From contig JADDOH010002649.1 of the NCBI GenBank assembly GCA_016648135.1, positions 92,397-156,396 on the forward strand: a DNA stretch of 64,000 nucleotides, read 5' to 3'. A program made the position numbers and the translations under genes. The DNA comes from Agrypnia vestita (taxonomy: Eukaryota; Arthropoda; Insecta; Trichoptera; Phryganeidae). Positions 33,379-44,609 of the stretch are shown in pieces. How positions within the stretch are numbered: the first letter of the stretch is position 1; each line of letters begins with the position of its first letter. The notes below the pieces were generated by a model. The model saw nothing but the letters and a program-made list of their open reading frames with translations. It was not told where the DNA came from and made no database searches.

Positions 33379-33772
33379 TACCTATAAAACTCAATGTCTG
33401 TCTGTTTGTTCTCCATAAAAAACCACACCGTTTGTCCGGTTCGATTCAAATTTTGCATACTTATGCTTTAGAACCCGGCGGGTAACAAAGGCAACATTTT
33501 TCATCTATTCTCGTATCCCTTCCCCTCCCCCTTACATATTTTCGATGCAAATCTGTACCGTTTGACCGATCGGACTCAAAATGTGGAAAATTATTCTTTA
33601 GAACTCGGCGGGTAACATTGGCAACATCTCCCGTCTATTCTTTTACCCTATCCCCTCCCCTGATATATTATCGATGCAAATCTATACCGTTCGAATCTTA
33701 CTTTTGTCTACCCTCACAAATTTATTTTGATCTTAATCCTTAACCAGTGCAACGCCGGGTATGAACAGCTAG
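33379..33772 (+). mobile_element. Non-autonomous Helitron 1
   Basis: Starts TCTATACCTATAAA and ends GTGCAACGCCGGGTATGAAC then AGCTAG followed by T, the 5'-TC...CTAG-T pattern with a GC-rich segment near the 3' end. The end is shared with 43,318-43,777. Inside, a ~130-bp block (ACCGTTTG...GATGCAAATCT) occurs twice in tandem. No Rep/helicase coding. Confidence 0.65.
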
Positions 33773-33869
33773 TTACACGAAAAATATTTTACGCATCGGC
33801 GTAAAGTAAATACAAAAAAATAAACCAAAAATTCATAATTCCCAAGAAGTAGCAAACCGAGCTCACCCC

Positions 33870-34140
33870 AAAATCTTAAGGGCCGTTCCGTCAAGGGTCG
33901 TATTGTCGGTCCCGCTGATTTTCTAAACTGAGGTCCAGAGCCGTTTGGGAAATTTGATTGCAGCCAGCTCCGGCTCGGGGCTCCGGGCGGGCGGGGGTCG
34001 CCCGCAGGGGAGGATTGGGATTAAAATGATGGATTGTTGTGGAAAACTCGTTTAAGAAGGTAGTTCCATAAATGGCCCAATTCCTCGGACGATAAGTTCA
34101 TTCGGCCGTGCGTAGCGCGTACTTGTAAAAATTATGTGAA
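33870..34140. other. GC-rich island
   Basis: Includes GGGCGGGCGGGGGTCGCCCG near 33,985 and TCATTCGGCCGTGCGTAGC near 34,100. Not repeated in the window; candidate conserved non-coding element. A (TA)n tract follows at 34,160-34,185. Confidence 0.35.
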
Positions 34141-35390
34141 AATGCGCCTCGATATTTATTTTTATATATATATTATATATATATATCGCAAAAATGACAT
34201 GATTTTCCAATGTGTGGGTTAATCATAACCCTTCTTCACATTTTAAAGTGTGTTATTATATTCTATTCGGAAATTAAATAGCCATGTTGCAGAGATTTAT
34301 TAAAAATATTCGATGAACGTATGCAATAAATAGTAATGCTGATAAGACTAGAATATTCAAAATGTGTTATTGAATATTATAAATAATTTTGACTTTAAAA
34401 TTGTAGCTATATTTCATGATGTTCATTAAATATATTTAAATGAAGATCAGTAGGTACCTACTGCTTCATTTAATTTGAATTGGTAAAATAGAACATTTGA
34501 ATTTTTGTGAAAATTCTTTGACAAACAAACAACTGACAATCGACCTATTGTGAACATTTATGTTGTAATGATAATATACCGGTGAATAATATTTAATTAT
34601 TAAGTGTCTGTAAATGTTAATTGATTAATATAAAATAATAGCTTTAAATGTTGTTTTTCTTTTCAGGTATGATGTGTACATTTATAATTTTTAAATTTTA
34701 ATGTGAAATATTATGTTCTTTTGTTAATAAAATATATACTCTTTTCAGAGCAACGAAAAACAGCTATAATTTATAAAAACTAAATTGTTTGGGACTCCGC
34801 ATTATATATAGTCAACACTTTTCATGTCCATGAGTGCAACTCGGGTAGTAAAATATGAAAATATGATTAAACTTAAGCTGTACTTAAGTTTATTTTTTCT
34901 AGCAAAGCGAGAGGGAGAGTGTTATTAGCAAAATAAATTACTCAATCGTTGTATTCTTTAGTTTTCATTATTCTTAAACTCATTAAAATATATAAAGAAT
35001 AAAATAAAATGTGTACGATTGTGTCAATAATACATGTACATATATAAAATACGAGTATATGGGCCCCCGTCCCTACTAGGTCAAGGGAATGAAAATGATA
35101 ATATATTATCGTATAATATAACTATATACATATCTGTTGTGTACGATGTTTTACAAAGACTTACGACGTGTCATGACTCATGTGCAGTTGCACACACTAT
35201 TTATATAGAAACACCTGTAAAATTGATGATATGAATGATGAAGAATGTGATTTTTAGGAGTGAGAGTCATCCATGTCCTGGAATTGATAGAATATGGGTT
35301 AGATCCTGAACTAGGCAAAGTTAATAATAATAAAACGCAACATATCTAACCCATCCTTGTAACACAAACTAACTAACCAATGTTAAGAAA
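34141..35390. other. AT-rich, nothing recognised
   Basis: Short frames only (66 codons at 35,034). No signals beyond simple TA repeats. Confidence 0.4.
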
Positions 35391-35396
35391 AATAAT

Positions 35397-35815
35397 ATAT
35401 TAATTTTAATTAAACAACTTTGTATTAACCACTTAACTATTAACTATACGTCTAGCGGTTTCGACACCATTATATCATCATCAGGACGAACGCAAATTAA
35501 CAATCCATTATCTATTCTAGTAAACAAATAAATTTTTGAACAGGGAAGTGGCTACAGCTATGGTGGGGGCAATTGTGAGTGGACGTCGAAATGGGGAATA
35601 TGTCAAGTAACGGGCTATTGATAAAATTTATCTGGTTGTTAATTATATTGGCTTTAGTGTTTTTTTAGTATGTCTAAGTTATCTTATCTAAGGCCCCTAT
35701 TATTTATAGGCCTCGATAACGTTTTCCTTTTTAAACGTGTGGCCTGTTGGCCGAAACCGGTAGTCGTAAAGTTACTAGTTAAGTGGTTAATACAAATTTG
35801 TTAAATTAAAATTAA
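35397..35815. repeat. PLE-a copy 3 with inverted termini
   Basis: Ends are inverted (TTGTATTAACCACTTAACTA at left, TAGTTAAGTGGTTAATAC at right). Left arm has a hammerhead-like motif on the minus strand; the right arm keeps only GGCCGAAACCGGTAGTCG, its CUGA half deleted. Confidence 0.65.
35447..35492 (-). ncRNA. Hammerhead-like motif (PLE-a), 4-bp helix I
   Basis: CGTC, CTGATGA, T, helix II GATAT/GTGTC around AATG, GAAAC, CGCTA, GACG. Helix I CGTC/GACG and the core are intact; the usual ACCGGT has become ACCGCT. Confidence 0.55.
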
Positions 35816-36295
35816 TAATTATGTCTAACCACAAAGTTAACACTTTAAACACCGAGAATAAAATAAGTCCATAAGAATTTTTTTAAAAAACACACCGAAG
35901 ATTCCGGGTTGGATTTGAATCGTTTTAACGTCGTTTTTTTTCTAATAATATTTTTTGACCCATTTACTATTTCAATAACTCTTAAGATGCTTATGTCATT
36001 ATACAAAGTTATATAAAAGTCATTATACAGAGCTGATTGTTGTAACGCCTAAACCAAAACTCTTTTTTATCAAACCGGACTAAAGATACTCCTCAATATT
36101 TTCCTTTGGAAAATGTACAGTGCACGCTCGTTCTTCTAAGTCAGCTCCAAATCTCAGAAGCATACACGATAAACGATATGTGTACTAAAAATTTGATAGT
36201 TTTGGACCATAACAGTCAAAATAAACTGATTTTGAGAAGGTAAATCATCATATTCTTTTTTAACAAAAATTCATGCTGCGGAAATCCATGGCAAT
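35816..36295. other. Unassigned AT-rich stretch
   Basis: Possibly continuous with the upstream end of the non-LTR remnant that follows, but no block decodes. Confidence 0.3.
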
Positions 36296-36546
36296 TTACT
36301 GAGATGGATCTCACATTTCTCACAGAACTCAAGTGATGACCATTCATCTCAATTACTTTAGGAGTTCCTCAGGATTCTCACTTTGGTCTCTTGTTCTTTT
36401 TTATCTTCTTAAACATCTTGCCGAGTAGGTATATTAAAAATAGTTGTCTATTATATGCTGATGATTTGAAAATCTATTCTACCATTCCAAACCCTGAAGA
36501 TACTCAACTCCTACATAAATATCTGGATGAACTTTCAAACTGGTAG
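36296..36546 (+). pseudogene. Non-LTR reverse transcriptase fragment with YADD motif
   Basis: The 36,361-36,546 frame gives G-V-P-Q-D-S-H-F-G-L, L-L-Y-A-D-D-L-K-I-Y and ends S-N-W-stop. These are the conserved blocks B and C of reverse transcriptases; Y-A-D-D carries two catalytic Asp. The upstream piece (36,296-36,360) reads R-W-I-S-H-F in another frame. Jockey/CR1-like by pattern. Confidence 0.8.
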
Positions 36547-36659
36547 GAAGTAATACGTCAATCAATGTTTAGAAACATTCCTCCATTTGTTTCACTAAAA
36601 ACACTTAAAACAATAAAAAATTTTAACACGAAGCGAACACATTATAGTGAGACATAATA

Positions 36660-37120
36660 TCTTTAAATAAAATAGCTATTTGTATAACACTATTTTATTG
36701 AGTTTACACCAACTAGTTTCAACTCACAGCTGAGTCTTTATCAGGGTTCAGTATTAACTAAACAAAAACAGAATTTCAAGCAATCAAGAAAGCATTAAGG
36801 GAAGAAAGAGACAGAACTTCAACTGTGGTGGGGGTTGGTTGAAAGAGATCGGGTATGGGTGGGTGCAGTTAATTGGAAGGGAATATATCTAGAATTGGAC
36901 TATGCGACAAATCTAGTTGTTTATCAAGTTAATATTTTTTTTCTATTTTTAACGATTTTTTTTATTTCTAATGCTTCAAAATTATTGAGACGCATACCTA
37001 TGTTATTTCTATGAAGTACATCTACACCCGAGAATTGGTCAAATGTGTGGTTTTTTTCTACCAAATGAATTGCAAATTCTGAATAGGCTACACTATTTAA
37101 GCATCTACATACAATTTGTG
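36660..37120 (-). repeat. PLE-f element 3' end: coding relic plus terminal hammerhead-like motif
   Basis: 36,924-37,120 minus strand is open and reads C-L-N-S-V-A-Y-S-E-F-A-I-H-L-V-E, V-L-H-R-N-N, L-N-N-F-E-A-L-E-I-K-K then TGA: the segment after the GIY-YIG core of a PLE endonuclease. About 170 nt downstream on the same strand is the hammerhead-like motif, then GTGTAAACTCAATAAAATAG. Confidence 0.75.
36703..36752 (-). ncRNA. Hammerhead-like motif (PLE-f)
   Basis: ACC, CTGATAA, A, helix II GACTC/GAGTT around AGCTGT, GAAAC, palindrome ACTAGT, T, GGT. Helix I is ACC/GGT. G8 is A, so this copy is predicted inactive although all helices hold. Confidence 0.6.
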
Positions 37121-37231
37121 CCTACCGTACCAGAAAAAGTGGATTGCCCTAAAAATGGATAATATATTATGTTAATCAATTAATAAATGTGACTTACAGA
37201 TAAAGTCGATGTATTTACGAAAATGTACAAT

Positions 37232-37305
37232 GCCGCTATAGCGTAATCGGATAAGGCGCCTGCCCCGGATAGGAGAAGATCCGTGGTTCGAATCCCGGTA
37301 GCAGC
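37232..37305 (+). tRNA. tRNA-like sequence, probable pseudogene
   Basis: 74 nt with 6 of 7 acceptor pairs (GCCGCTA/TAGCAGC), an A box matching TRGYNNARNNG and a perfect B box GGTTCGAATCC. In an Arg-like alignment the loop reads CCCCGGA (anticodon CCG), but position 33 is C not U and the anticodon stem is largely unpaired, so a functional tRNA-Arg is doubtful. A PLE-d insertion begins ten bases downstream. Confidence 0.45.
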
Positions 37306-37314
37306 TAAATATTT

Positions 37315-37500
37315 AAGAATGTTCTTAGGTTTTCACGGCCACTCAGAATCTTCAAGTTTGTGTTTTCTGGGGTATTATGCCGTGTTGTTACGACCTTTCA
37401 TCAGCCTCGATGATGGACCCTGCAAGGGATCCGAAACGTTGGTCCGAAAGGTCGTAACAACACGGTATAATACCCCAGAAAATACAAACTTGAAGAAGCC
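37315..37500. mobile_element. 186-bp PLE-d insertion, second copy
   Basis: Same length and content as 32,281-32,466 in opposite orientation, between AAATATTT repeats (37,307-37,314; 37,501-37,508). Arms of ~50 bp (CTTCAAGTTTGTG.../...ACAAACTTGAAG) flank one hammerhead-like motif at 37,402-37,446, whose core carries a one-base insertion (CTCGATGA). Confidence 0.75.
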
Positions 37501-37799
37501 AAATATTTTTTCTTTGAATTGATTTTTCTGTATGTCTTTCTAATTGATTCGTTAATTTGGTTCTTATAATCATTTTTAAGCGTACGTTTTTTTATACAGT
37601 AAATAACTTATGTTTTTTAATATCGCACGCTTTTATGTAAATATCTCAGTTTTAAATGTGGACTTGGTGGACCCGAGTCACTGCACATCTGGTAAAGAAA
37701 AACTTCATGTTAAGAATATAGATTTTTAAATATGACAACCTCGAGCTTAAAGCGATGAATATATATTTTTGTAGTTGAGTGTACAACTGTACAAGGCGT

Positions 37800-38030
37800 C
37801 GTTGAGTATTTCATTGGTATGATTTACACGAGAGTTCAGGGGTGGACTGGACCCCCAGCTAGGGTCGGGTCTAGTGCACCCCCAGGGGCGCATTCTAGGA
37901 AATCTTTTCCTTTTTATTTTTCTTTATCTGCTCGGACGAATTTTATGGCCGGTTTCCATAATAGAGAGGCGAAAATGGAAGCGCGGAGATGGAGGGATGT
38001 TTTATTTAAAGGAATATAAAACAGAGCAGA
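37800..38030. other. GC-rich unique stretch
   Basis: Contains GGACTGGACCCCCAGCTAGG and a 66-codon plus-strand frame without domain. Candidate host DNA. Confidence 0.25.
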
Positions 38031-38139
38031 GACGCGAGACTTTTCTGATTGTCTGCTTGTAATACAGACGGATTGTTTTCTTCAAACAAACAAACTGCGG
38101 CTAATTTGGAAAAAGATTACTCATATTTAATTCCTCTTA

Positions 38140-38375
38140 TACAGGGTTATTTGTTAAACATTAACAACCTCGCAGGGCTATATTCCTGTATTGATTATGA
38201 GTCGAAAATGTACAAGCCATTATGACCTAATATCAATAGTTAAGTAGATATGCGACATCAAAGTTTGCATTTTTTTTTTCAATATTTATAATTTTTTTTT
38301 GTAAAACGTTGGACTATCGTTACAGTAACTCATATCCATTACGAAAAATTCATTCTTTTCAATACAAGTTAAATA
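38140..38375 (+). repeat. D-family repeat, copy 2
   Basis: Begins TACAGGGTTATTTGTTAAAC, carries GTCGAAAATGTACAAGCCAT and ACGTTGGACTATCG. Copies at 9,765 (minus) and 60,845. Confidence 0.55.
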
Positions 38376-38505
38376 AAATGATAAAAACCCTGAAAAATAA
38401 CTAATAGTTAAACACATTTATATATTAATGAATAAACTTAAAATTATCAACATATCTATCAAACCGTTCTCATTCATATGTGTATGACGCGAGATTTTTA
38501 TATAA

Positions 38506-38695
38506 AATAATAGAGATGCGAATACAGAATACGTGTCACATCAATATTCTTACTATTTTCAAACTAAGCTAAACGCTTGAGCTATGAACATAGGACTAAC
38601 TTCCTGGTCTGGAGTGAGGTTAGAACCCACGACCTTTGGATCACGAGGCGGGAGTCCTAACGACAAGACTAATAAACTACTCAGAAATTTTAATT
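38506..38695 (-). repeat. SINE1, copy 3
   Basis: Minus-strand head with degenerate B box (GGGTTCTAACCTC), then the SINE1 body. 80-90% similar by eye to 58,731-58,905. Confidence 0.65.
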
Positions 38696-38879
38696 TTTAA
38701 AATACTACTACAGATTTGTAAATCTATTAAAGCTAACCCACTTTTATTTAGCGAAATCATGAATTTACTGCTAAGTGGCTTCACAGTTGTACATCAAGGT
38801 ATATATACTATAATAGACAAAAATAGACTATCCATAATTCATTATTTAATTGAAGTATTATATAACAAATAAATTTTAA

Positions 38880-39310
38880 AAAAACTAACCCATAAAAACC
38901 AAGTTTTTATTATACTCCCTTTCTCATTTACTAGTTGAAACTGGTTTGGCGCTTAACCTACGTGTTGGACTTCGGTCGGGCGACGCTACGAAAGGGAGTA
39001 ATAAAAAATTTCAAAAAATCCAAAATTATACTATAATCAGGTTTAATGTTTACCAGATGCGCGCAGTCTCTTCATACAACTTACTAAGTTGTATTAAAAA
39101 CCATTAAACATTTTCTAAAAATCCAATATTATACTATAATTATTATATTTTTAACGAAAATTGGATACATCTTTTTGATCGTCGCCACGAGTCTGTCTGC
39201 AAAGTTTCAGCTCGATTGGATCACGAGAAAAGGGTTAAAAATCGATTCAAAGTTTTCGCGTCAAGCAAGCAACGTTACGAGTTAAAAGAAAGGGAGTAAA
39301 AACAATACCT
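38880..39310 (+). repeat. V-family TIR repeat, copy 1
   Basis: Inverted terminal blocks TACTCCCTTTCT and AGAAAGGGAGTA; an outer AACTAACCCATAAAAA also matches the other copy at 58,990-59,560 (opposite strand). Inside: GTTTCAGCTCGATTGGATCACG. No coding; non-autonomous DNA transposon. Confidence 0.65.
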
Positions 39311-39486
39311 ACAACGATCCCTAAAAATTTCTATAAAACTCTGCAATATTATTTTAGGTAAAAAACCCTTCATCAATCACCTACCCGCCCATGGAGTACA
39401 TTACTCCTCGCGTCATCAATCAACTTGTCGGGAAATGTAACTAAATTATAAATTGTAATGAACAAATGCTTTCGCCGCGATGTTAC

Positions 39487-39636
39487 CTTCGTTCCGGTCT
39501 CGTCTGAGGACGAAGGGGTCCTGCCCTCCTGGCCCGGGGGAGAGTGCCGGCCGCTGTACAGCTCGTAGTCCGAGGGGGTCGAACTGCCCCACTGGATCTG
39601 CTGGAAGTCGCAGAGGGCGGCCGCCACCAGGGACAT
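39487..39636 (-). CDS. Internal exon of an unidentified host gene
   Basis: A 150-bp (50-codon, phase-symmetric) open block on the minus strand lies between a strong acceptor (TGTTTTTTCCAACAG, ending at 39,637) and a donor (AAG|GTAACA, at 39,486). It starts ATG TCC in the open frame. The peptide opens M-S-L-V-A-A-A-L-C-D-F-Q-Q-I-Q-W and ends G-R-T-P-S-S-S-D-E-T-G-T-K: hydrophobic start, then a Ser/Pro/Gly-rich low-structure part, the style of a transcription factor or signalling protein linker. GC content is far above the flanks. I do not recognise the gene, and no partner exon was found, so flanking introns must be long. Confidence 0.7.
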
Positions 39637-39849
39637 CTGTTGGAAAAAACAACAGTCAGTTTTTATGCCTTCGAAACACTTAAAGGTGACGAAAAAGAAA
39701 ATGGTACATTTTTATAGTAAAATTCGGAAGAGGCTGTGATCAAAGCGTGGAGGCCGTTATCGATAAGAGACAAAAACACGCAGAGGCGGCTGACATTTTT
39801 GCTGATGGTATAACTGTGTATAGGACAAAGCTGATACAATTGTTTACAT

Positions 39850-40086
39850 CTCAACGAAATGAAAATGGACAGTAAATTTTTCTGTATTATTATTTTACCT
39901 TTAACTATTATTGTTTGTACCTTTGACTGTATTATTATTTTATCTGTCTTATGTTTTTCTGTATTATTATTATTACCTTTTAACTATTATTATCGTAACT
40001 TTTAACTGTCTTATGTTATTTTTTAAAAATTTTATTCTGTATATTTGTAAAAGCCCATAAGGGCGTTAAATAAATAAATAAATAAA
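39850..40086 (+). repeat. Non-LTR retrotransposon 3' UTR with (TAAA)n tail
   Basis: Repetitive CTGTATTATTATT units, then AAAGCCCATAAGGGCG hairpin and TTAAATAAATAAATAAATAA, typical of the 3' ends of jockey/CR1-like elements. The PLE-b copy begins in the tail. Confidence 0.6.
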
Positions 40087-40270
40087 CAGAATGTTAGTTA
40101 ACTTATTAAAAACCACTACCAGATTTACGGTCTACCGGATTTGAGACGTACCCGTCTCTTCGTCAGTACACACTACACTACTCATTCACAACACTATACA
40201 CCTCGATCATAGTATTGTCAAACAATCACCACTATTGTTCATATGCGTGTTAATCTTGTCAGATACAAGC
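40085..40270 (-). repeat. PLE-b copy 2 (one arm) with hammerhead-like motif
   Basis: Left arm and middle of the 647-892 element. Motif at 40,125-40,172: CTGACGA, A, GAGACG-GGTA-CGTCTC (perfect 6-bp helix II), AAATCCGGTA (expected GAAACCGGTA). Its 5' strand no longer pairs as helix I. Confidence 0.6.
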
Positions 40271-40559
40271 ATGCACTGATTATGAACCATTGAACTACTG
40301 AACAATTCAGGGATCTAACGAGAGAGAGTGAGAGGGGGCGGGGTCTAAAGTGGGTGTTACCACATCTCTTGTGAACGCTACATTGAACAAAGGGCTATAT
40401 GGAAAATTAATTTGGTTATTAATGAGAGGTACTCTATTATTCACCGCCTCCCTACTGTAAAAAATTCTAAATTATTCAATTTTAAACCTTTATTATTAGT
40501 ATTTAATATTTTCACTCCCATTTTCGGGTCAAATTTATGAGACATTTTTAATTGCTGAA

Positions 40560-40760
40560 ACGAGCTGACCCAAAGAGTGTCAAGTAGCAGAAATGCAACA
40601 CTTGGTAAATTGCATATCCCTGTGATACATACCACAACTGCTCAGCATCATTGCACATTCAGAGGTGTGAAATGATTCAATGAATTGCCTGTTGAAATGA
40701 AGACTGAGGAAAATTATGAATCATAAAAAAAACGTTAGAAATACCTTCAGAAATGATAAA
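40560..40760 (+). pseudogene. Non-LTR retrotransposon C-terminal fragment
   Basis: Plus-strand pieces F-R-G-V-K, F-N-E-L-P-V-E-M-K match the W-N-x-L-P-x-x-I-K pattern at the C-terminus of jockey/CR1 reverse transcriptases, with stops between. Confidence 0.5.
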
Positions 40761-40822
40761 TTTTTTATTTTTTTGTTATATGTATATGTACCGATTACTT
40801 ACTTATTATTACTTGATTTCGA

Positions 40823-40835
40823 TATATATTCTATC

Positions 40836-40875
<40 letters not shown>

Positions 40876-40880
40876 ATATA
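40823..40880. repeat. (TA)n microsatellite
   Basis: Alternating TA with few interruptions. Confidence 0.9.
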
Positions 40881-41039
40881 CTTATTACCTGATGAATGTG
40901 TACATTTTAACACAAAATTCTTTGTAAATGTATAATGTAATGATACTCCTCTACTACACACGAGTTTTTAACACTCATGTAGTAGAGAAACATACATTCA
41001 TAAGTAACTGTCACTACCTTGTAAAAAAAATGTATATGT

Positions 41040-43030
41040 AAAAAAAAAATTTAAAAAAAAAATGGTAGATCACGTAGAAGCCTGAAACCAGACTATCAAC
41101 ATGGATGATGAAATTCAAATGATGCAATGGTTCCCCGAATGTGAACCTTCGAAAGATCGGCATTAAGACGCGATGCCTGGAAACGATGTAACAGCTGCTT
41201 CAATGAAGAGCAGTGGTGCATCATGGAATACAATACTTCTAAACGTAACGTCATTAGCACGCTGCAATCAGGAAGAGAAAACGAAAGGAGAATGAAAAGC
41301 AAACAGGGTACAGAGCTCAGCCCGCAACCGCTGCCTTCCTATGCCCAAGATGTTCCAGAACTTGCGGATCAAGGTCTAGATTTTTCAATCATCCAAGTAT
41401 TCAACAATTGCGAGGGACAGTCTTCTTCGGGTATGAAAGACAGCCGATGACGATTTACTGAAAGTGTTCGAAGACTGTGGCCATTAGGGACTTGGTAAAA
41501 GGTTAATGATTTTTTTGTAAATTATCAACTTGACATAAAAGAAGAGCGAAAATTTTGGAATGGTGACATCCTTGCAGTGACGTCCGTGACTGGGCAAGAG
41601 AAGTAGGAGCATCCAACAGATGTACTGGAAAGACAATGTAGAAAACCCGTGGTTTGTGTATGAGAAGGTTGCACAAAACCGGTGAACTCGCAAGGCGTAG
41701 TGGGAAACCTAGGTTCAGTAATGGATGCAGACAGACTGAAGAAAATAAAAAAGACGAATAAAGTTTGCTGAACTAATGAAGTATAAATGAGGATATAAGG
41801 AGGAATTGGATATTCTGCTATGAACGTTTCGACAGTGTATTTAGACATTATTCTTACATCACCTTTAACCTTTGGCCTTTGTTAACTGGTAAACTGAAAA
41901 CGAATGTCTCTGAAGATTCCGGAGTCGGAATGTTCCAAAAACGCCGTTCTAGAGTGTTCATCTATTGTTTCCACCCATTATTAAAAAAATACTAGTAACA
42001 TAACCCATCCGTTTTCAAGTGCGTTAGAAAATTTCTTCGAAGGAAACCCGCCTCTAGCATTCAGACTCCCTTCAGTGATCGATGTATATAATGTGATGTG
42101 AAACTGCGAGGCATCACCAAAATTTGATTTATTCATGCACATATTGTATTCTATTTTGACCCACAAAATATGTTTTAAAGATAACTCCATTGTATCTAAA
42201 TATTATCGAACACGTGTATAAGAGAAATGCGCTCTGTAATGGATTTCCATCACGAAGTTATTCCTCCCCTATAATATCGCCATTGTCGAAGAGGGTGGAG
42301 AATGAAAAAATAAGATACGTGAATTGGGTGAACACAAATAATTTTACTACAAATAAGAGCTTACTGAAAAATTCTCGTTTTGTTTTGTTTTTTTTTAATG
42401 ACGCATTATTTATTTATTTATATGTGTAATATATACGGTGGGTAGCATCATTGTAAAATATAGTAAAAAACAAACGGCACCCTTGCAGTTTAAATACTTT
42501 TGAAGAAGTACACAAGAAAGCCATCAAAAATCAAAAATTAAAATAAATACATTCAAAAATAAAAAACTTGGTAAATTATAATTTATTTATTTATTAAAGA
42601 TTTTTTTTATTTATTAACAGTTTCAATCAATTTTATATAAATAAATTACAAAGACTTACACATGTTTAAGACGTAGTACATTGAGTACAATGTTTGATGA
42701 GAATATTTTAAAGCTAAGAGAATATATTGTAGTAAACTACAAACAATATTTAAGTAAAATAATTTTATTAAATGAAGAAATGTATTTATTTAATGAGTTA
42801 TCATAGTAATACGGGTAAAATGATGGGGGGAAAGAGGTGAGGAGGTAGGAGTCAGAGTAGAGGTAGAGATGTGAATAAAAAATATATACAGATTGAATAA
42901 AACACAATTTCATACAAAAAATTAAAGAGCCAACAAATCTGTGAGTAAAATAGTGAAACATTAGCAGATTTTAATAAAAAAACTATCAGTAATTGCCGCA
43001 CGGAATAACACTGTCGAGTTAACCTGGTAG
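41040..43030. other. Unassigned; several short frames, no gene supported
   Basis: 41,090-41,850 is moderately GC and could be coding debris (frames of 68-107 codons overlap on both strands), but no motif is recognisable. 42,190-43,030 is AT-rich. Confidence 0.3.
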
Positions 43031-43032
43031 AG

Positions 43033-43213
43033 TTCTTTTCACTTAAGAAAGACAATCGAAGAAGTATGTGTAAGCCGTGCATACGATGCACATTGTTTCA
43101 TTGTGTTGGTGCTTACGGGGGTAAACACCAACACAACAAAACAAGGAAACAATGTCCCTCGCACGCACGGCTTACACATACTAATCCGATTGTCTTTCTT
43201 AAATGGAAAGAAG
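43033..43213. repeat. Foldback element with 14-nt loop
   Basis: Arms of ~80 bp (43,033-43,110; 43,125-43,213) share AAGAAAGACAATCG, GTATGTGTAAGCCGTGC and CACCAACACAA in inverse order. A fragment of the same end (CCATTTAAGAAAAACAATCG) is at 32,115. Non-autonomous DNA transposon; a long hairpin RNA is possible if transcribed. Confidence 0.65.
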
Positions 43214-43317
43214 TATAGCAATATTACACTGAGATGTTTATGAGATAAATACAAAAAAATCTGTCAATACTCGAGAAAATTTCTTTGGAATCTATGAAAC
43301 CTTCATCTTATCTATAC

Positions 43318-43777
43318 TAATATTTTAAAGAGGAAAGATTTGATTGTGTGTTTGAATTGAATTGGCTCCGAAACTACTGGACCGATTTGAAAAATTCTTT
43401 CACATTCAGAATTCTACATTATCCCTAATGAACATAGGCTATAGAATATTTTCAAAAATGTTAGGAATCCGTATGAAAACTTCGATAATGTAACCCAAAG
43501 TGTGAAAAAATTACGAAAAAAAACCTTATATTGCGTACGCTGCGGAAATTATTGTCAATAGAGCAAAGTAATGTACTACAGTTTTATAGAGGACATTAAT
43601 ATGTACAAAAAAGTCTGCGATACCATATATCTAAGTATTACAGTTATGTTATAATAACTTATGTTAACATTAGATGGAAACATTATTTTTAGAGAACAGC
43701 GGACCCTTTGTTTTCCCTCACAAACTTATTTTTTACTTAATCCTTAACCCGTGCAACGCCGGGTACGACCAGCTAGT
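43318..43777 (+). mobile_element. Non-autonomous Helitron 2
   Basis: Between A and T: TCTATACTAATATTTTAAAG at the 5' end, CCCGTGCAACGCCGGG (4-bp GC stem) and CAGCTAG at the 3' end. 460 bp, no coding. Confidence 0.75.
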
Positions 43778-43859
43778 TGGAAAGTTTTAAGATGAATGCA
43801 ACTTCGTTTTATTATATACGCTAGTTAGTACGCTTCTTTTTTCCATTTATTTTCCGCTG

Positions 43860-44160
43860 CATGACGAGTTGGTTAAGGTGGCCCTGCATATTTTGAGCGA
43901 ATGTAATTCGAAATATCCTGTCATCAGGACTGATAAAATATGACTAATGAAGTTCTCTGCAATGAGGTATGGACGGTTGTCCATGAAGGTCGCGTACTTA
44001 AAGCATCACGCTCAGTAAATAACTTTTGACGCACCCTGTAGGAATGAGTTTGGAAAAAACTCGGTAAAACGTTAAACGTGTTCCATGATTCGGATTTAAC
44101 GTTTTTGTGAAATCTACCGAATTTAAAATTCTTTTTCAATTTAGAAATTCAAGTCAAACG
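43860..44160. other. Unassigned; possible DNA-transposon relic
   Basis: Contains TTTTGACGCACCCTGTA, a motif often at transposon ends, and a 71-codon minus frame. No family named. Confidence 0.25.
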
Positions 44161-44609
44161 GTTCGAATTTTATATAATTTATGCATGAATTGAATGTTGT
44201 ATTATTTATTTTAACTTTCAGAAATATTAAACTATCAGCACGGATTATTTAAATATTTAATATCTCACCTTCATCCGCGTTTGTAATTGTCATATTAAAC
44301 AAAATTGTACAGCAACAATAATTCAATATATAATTTTAGACAAAAGAAAACTTCAAGTCTCTCATAATTATTTTCGAACCTTGACTACTTAATAACATCT
44401 GTTTTGAGATATCAATTTGACTAGATAATGAAGCAATATTATTTTTATGTGTATATGAAATTCGTCCGTATTATTAACATGTACACTAGAATACGTATGA
44501 AAGATTCCATTTTTAGACCAGTTATATTATATGTTCTACATACATCTACTAGCTACGCCTGCGCGGCTTCGCAAGCATAGATTTTTAGTACACTGTTTGG
44601 ATCGTCATA

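Noticed and set aside
37232..37305. Functional tRNA-Arg
   Set aside because: Box sequences and acceptor stem are good, but position 33 is not U and the anticodon stem does not pair.
38620..38690. Antisense tRNA gene (also 58,841-58,890)
   Set aside because: Shares a downstream body with two other copies, so it is a SINE head.
38930..38965. GTTGAAACTGGTTTGG as another hammerhead-like motif
   Set aside because: No CUGANGA element upstream and the position is inside the V-family repeat.
43905..43940. Hammerhead-like CCTGATGACAGG...GAATTAC on the minus strand
   Set aside because: GAAAC is replaced by GAATT and no helix II or helix I pairing can be drawn.
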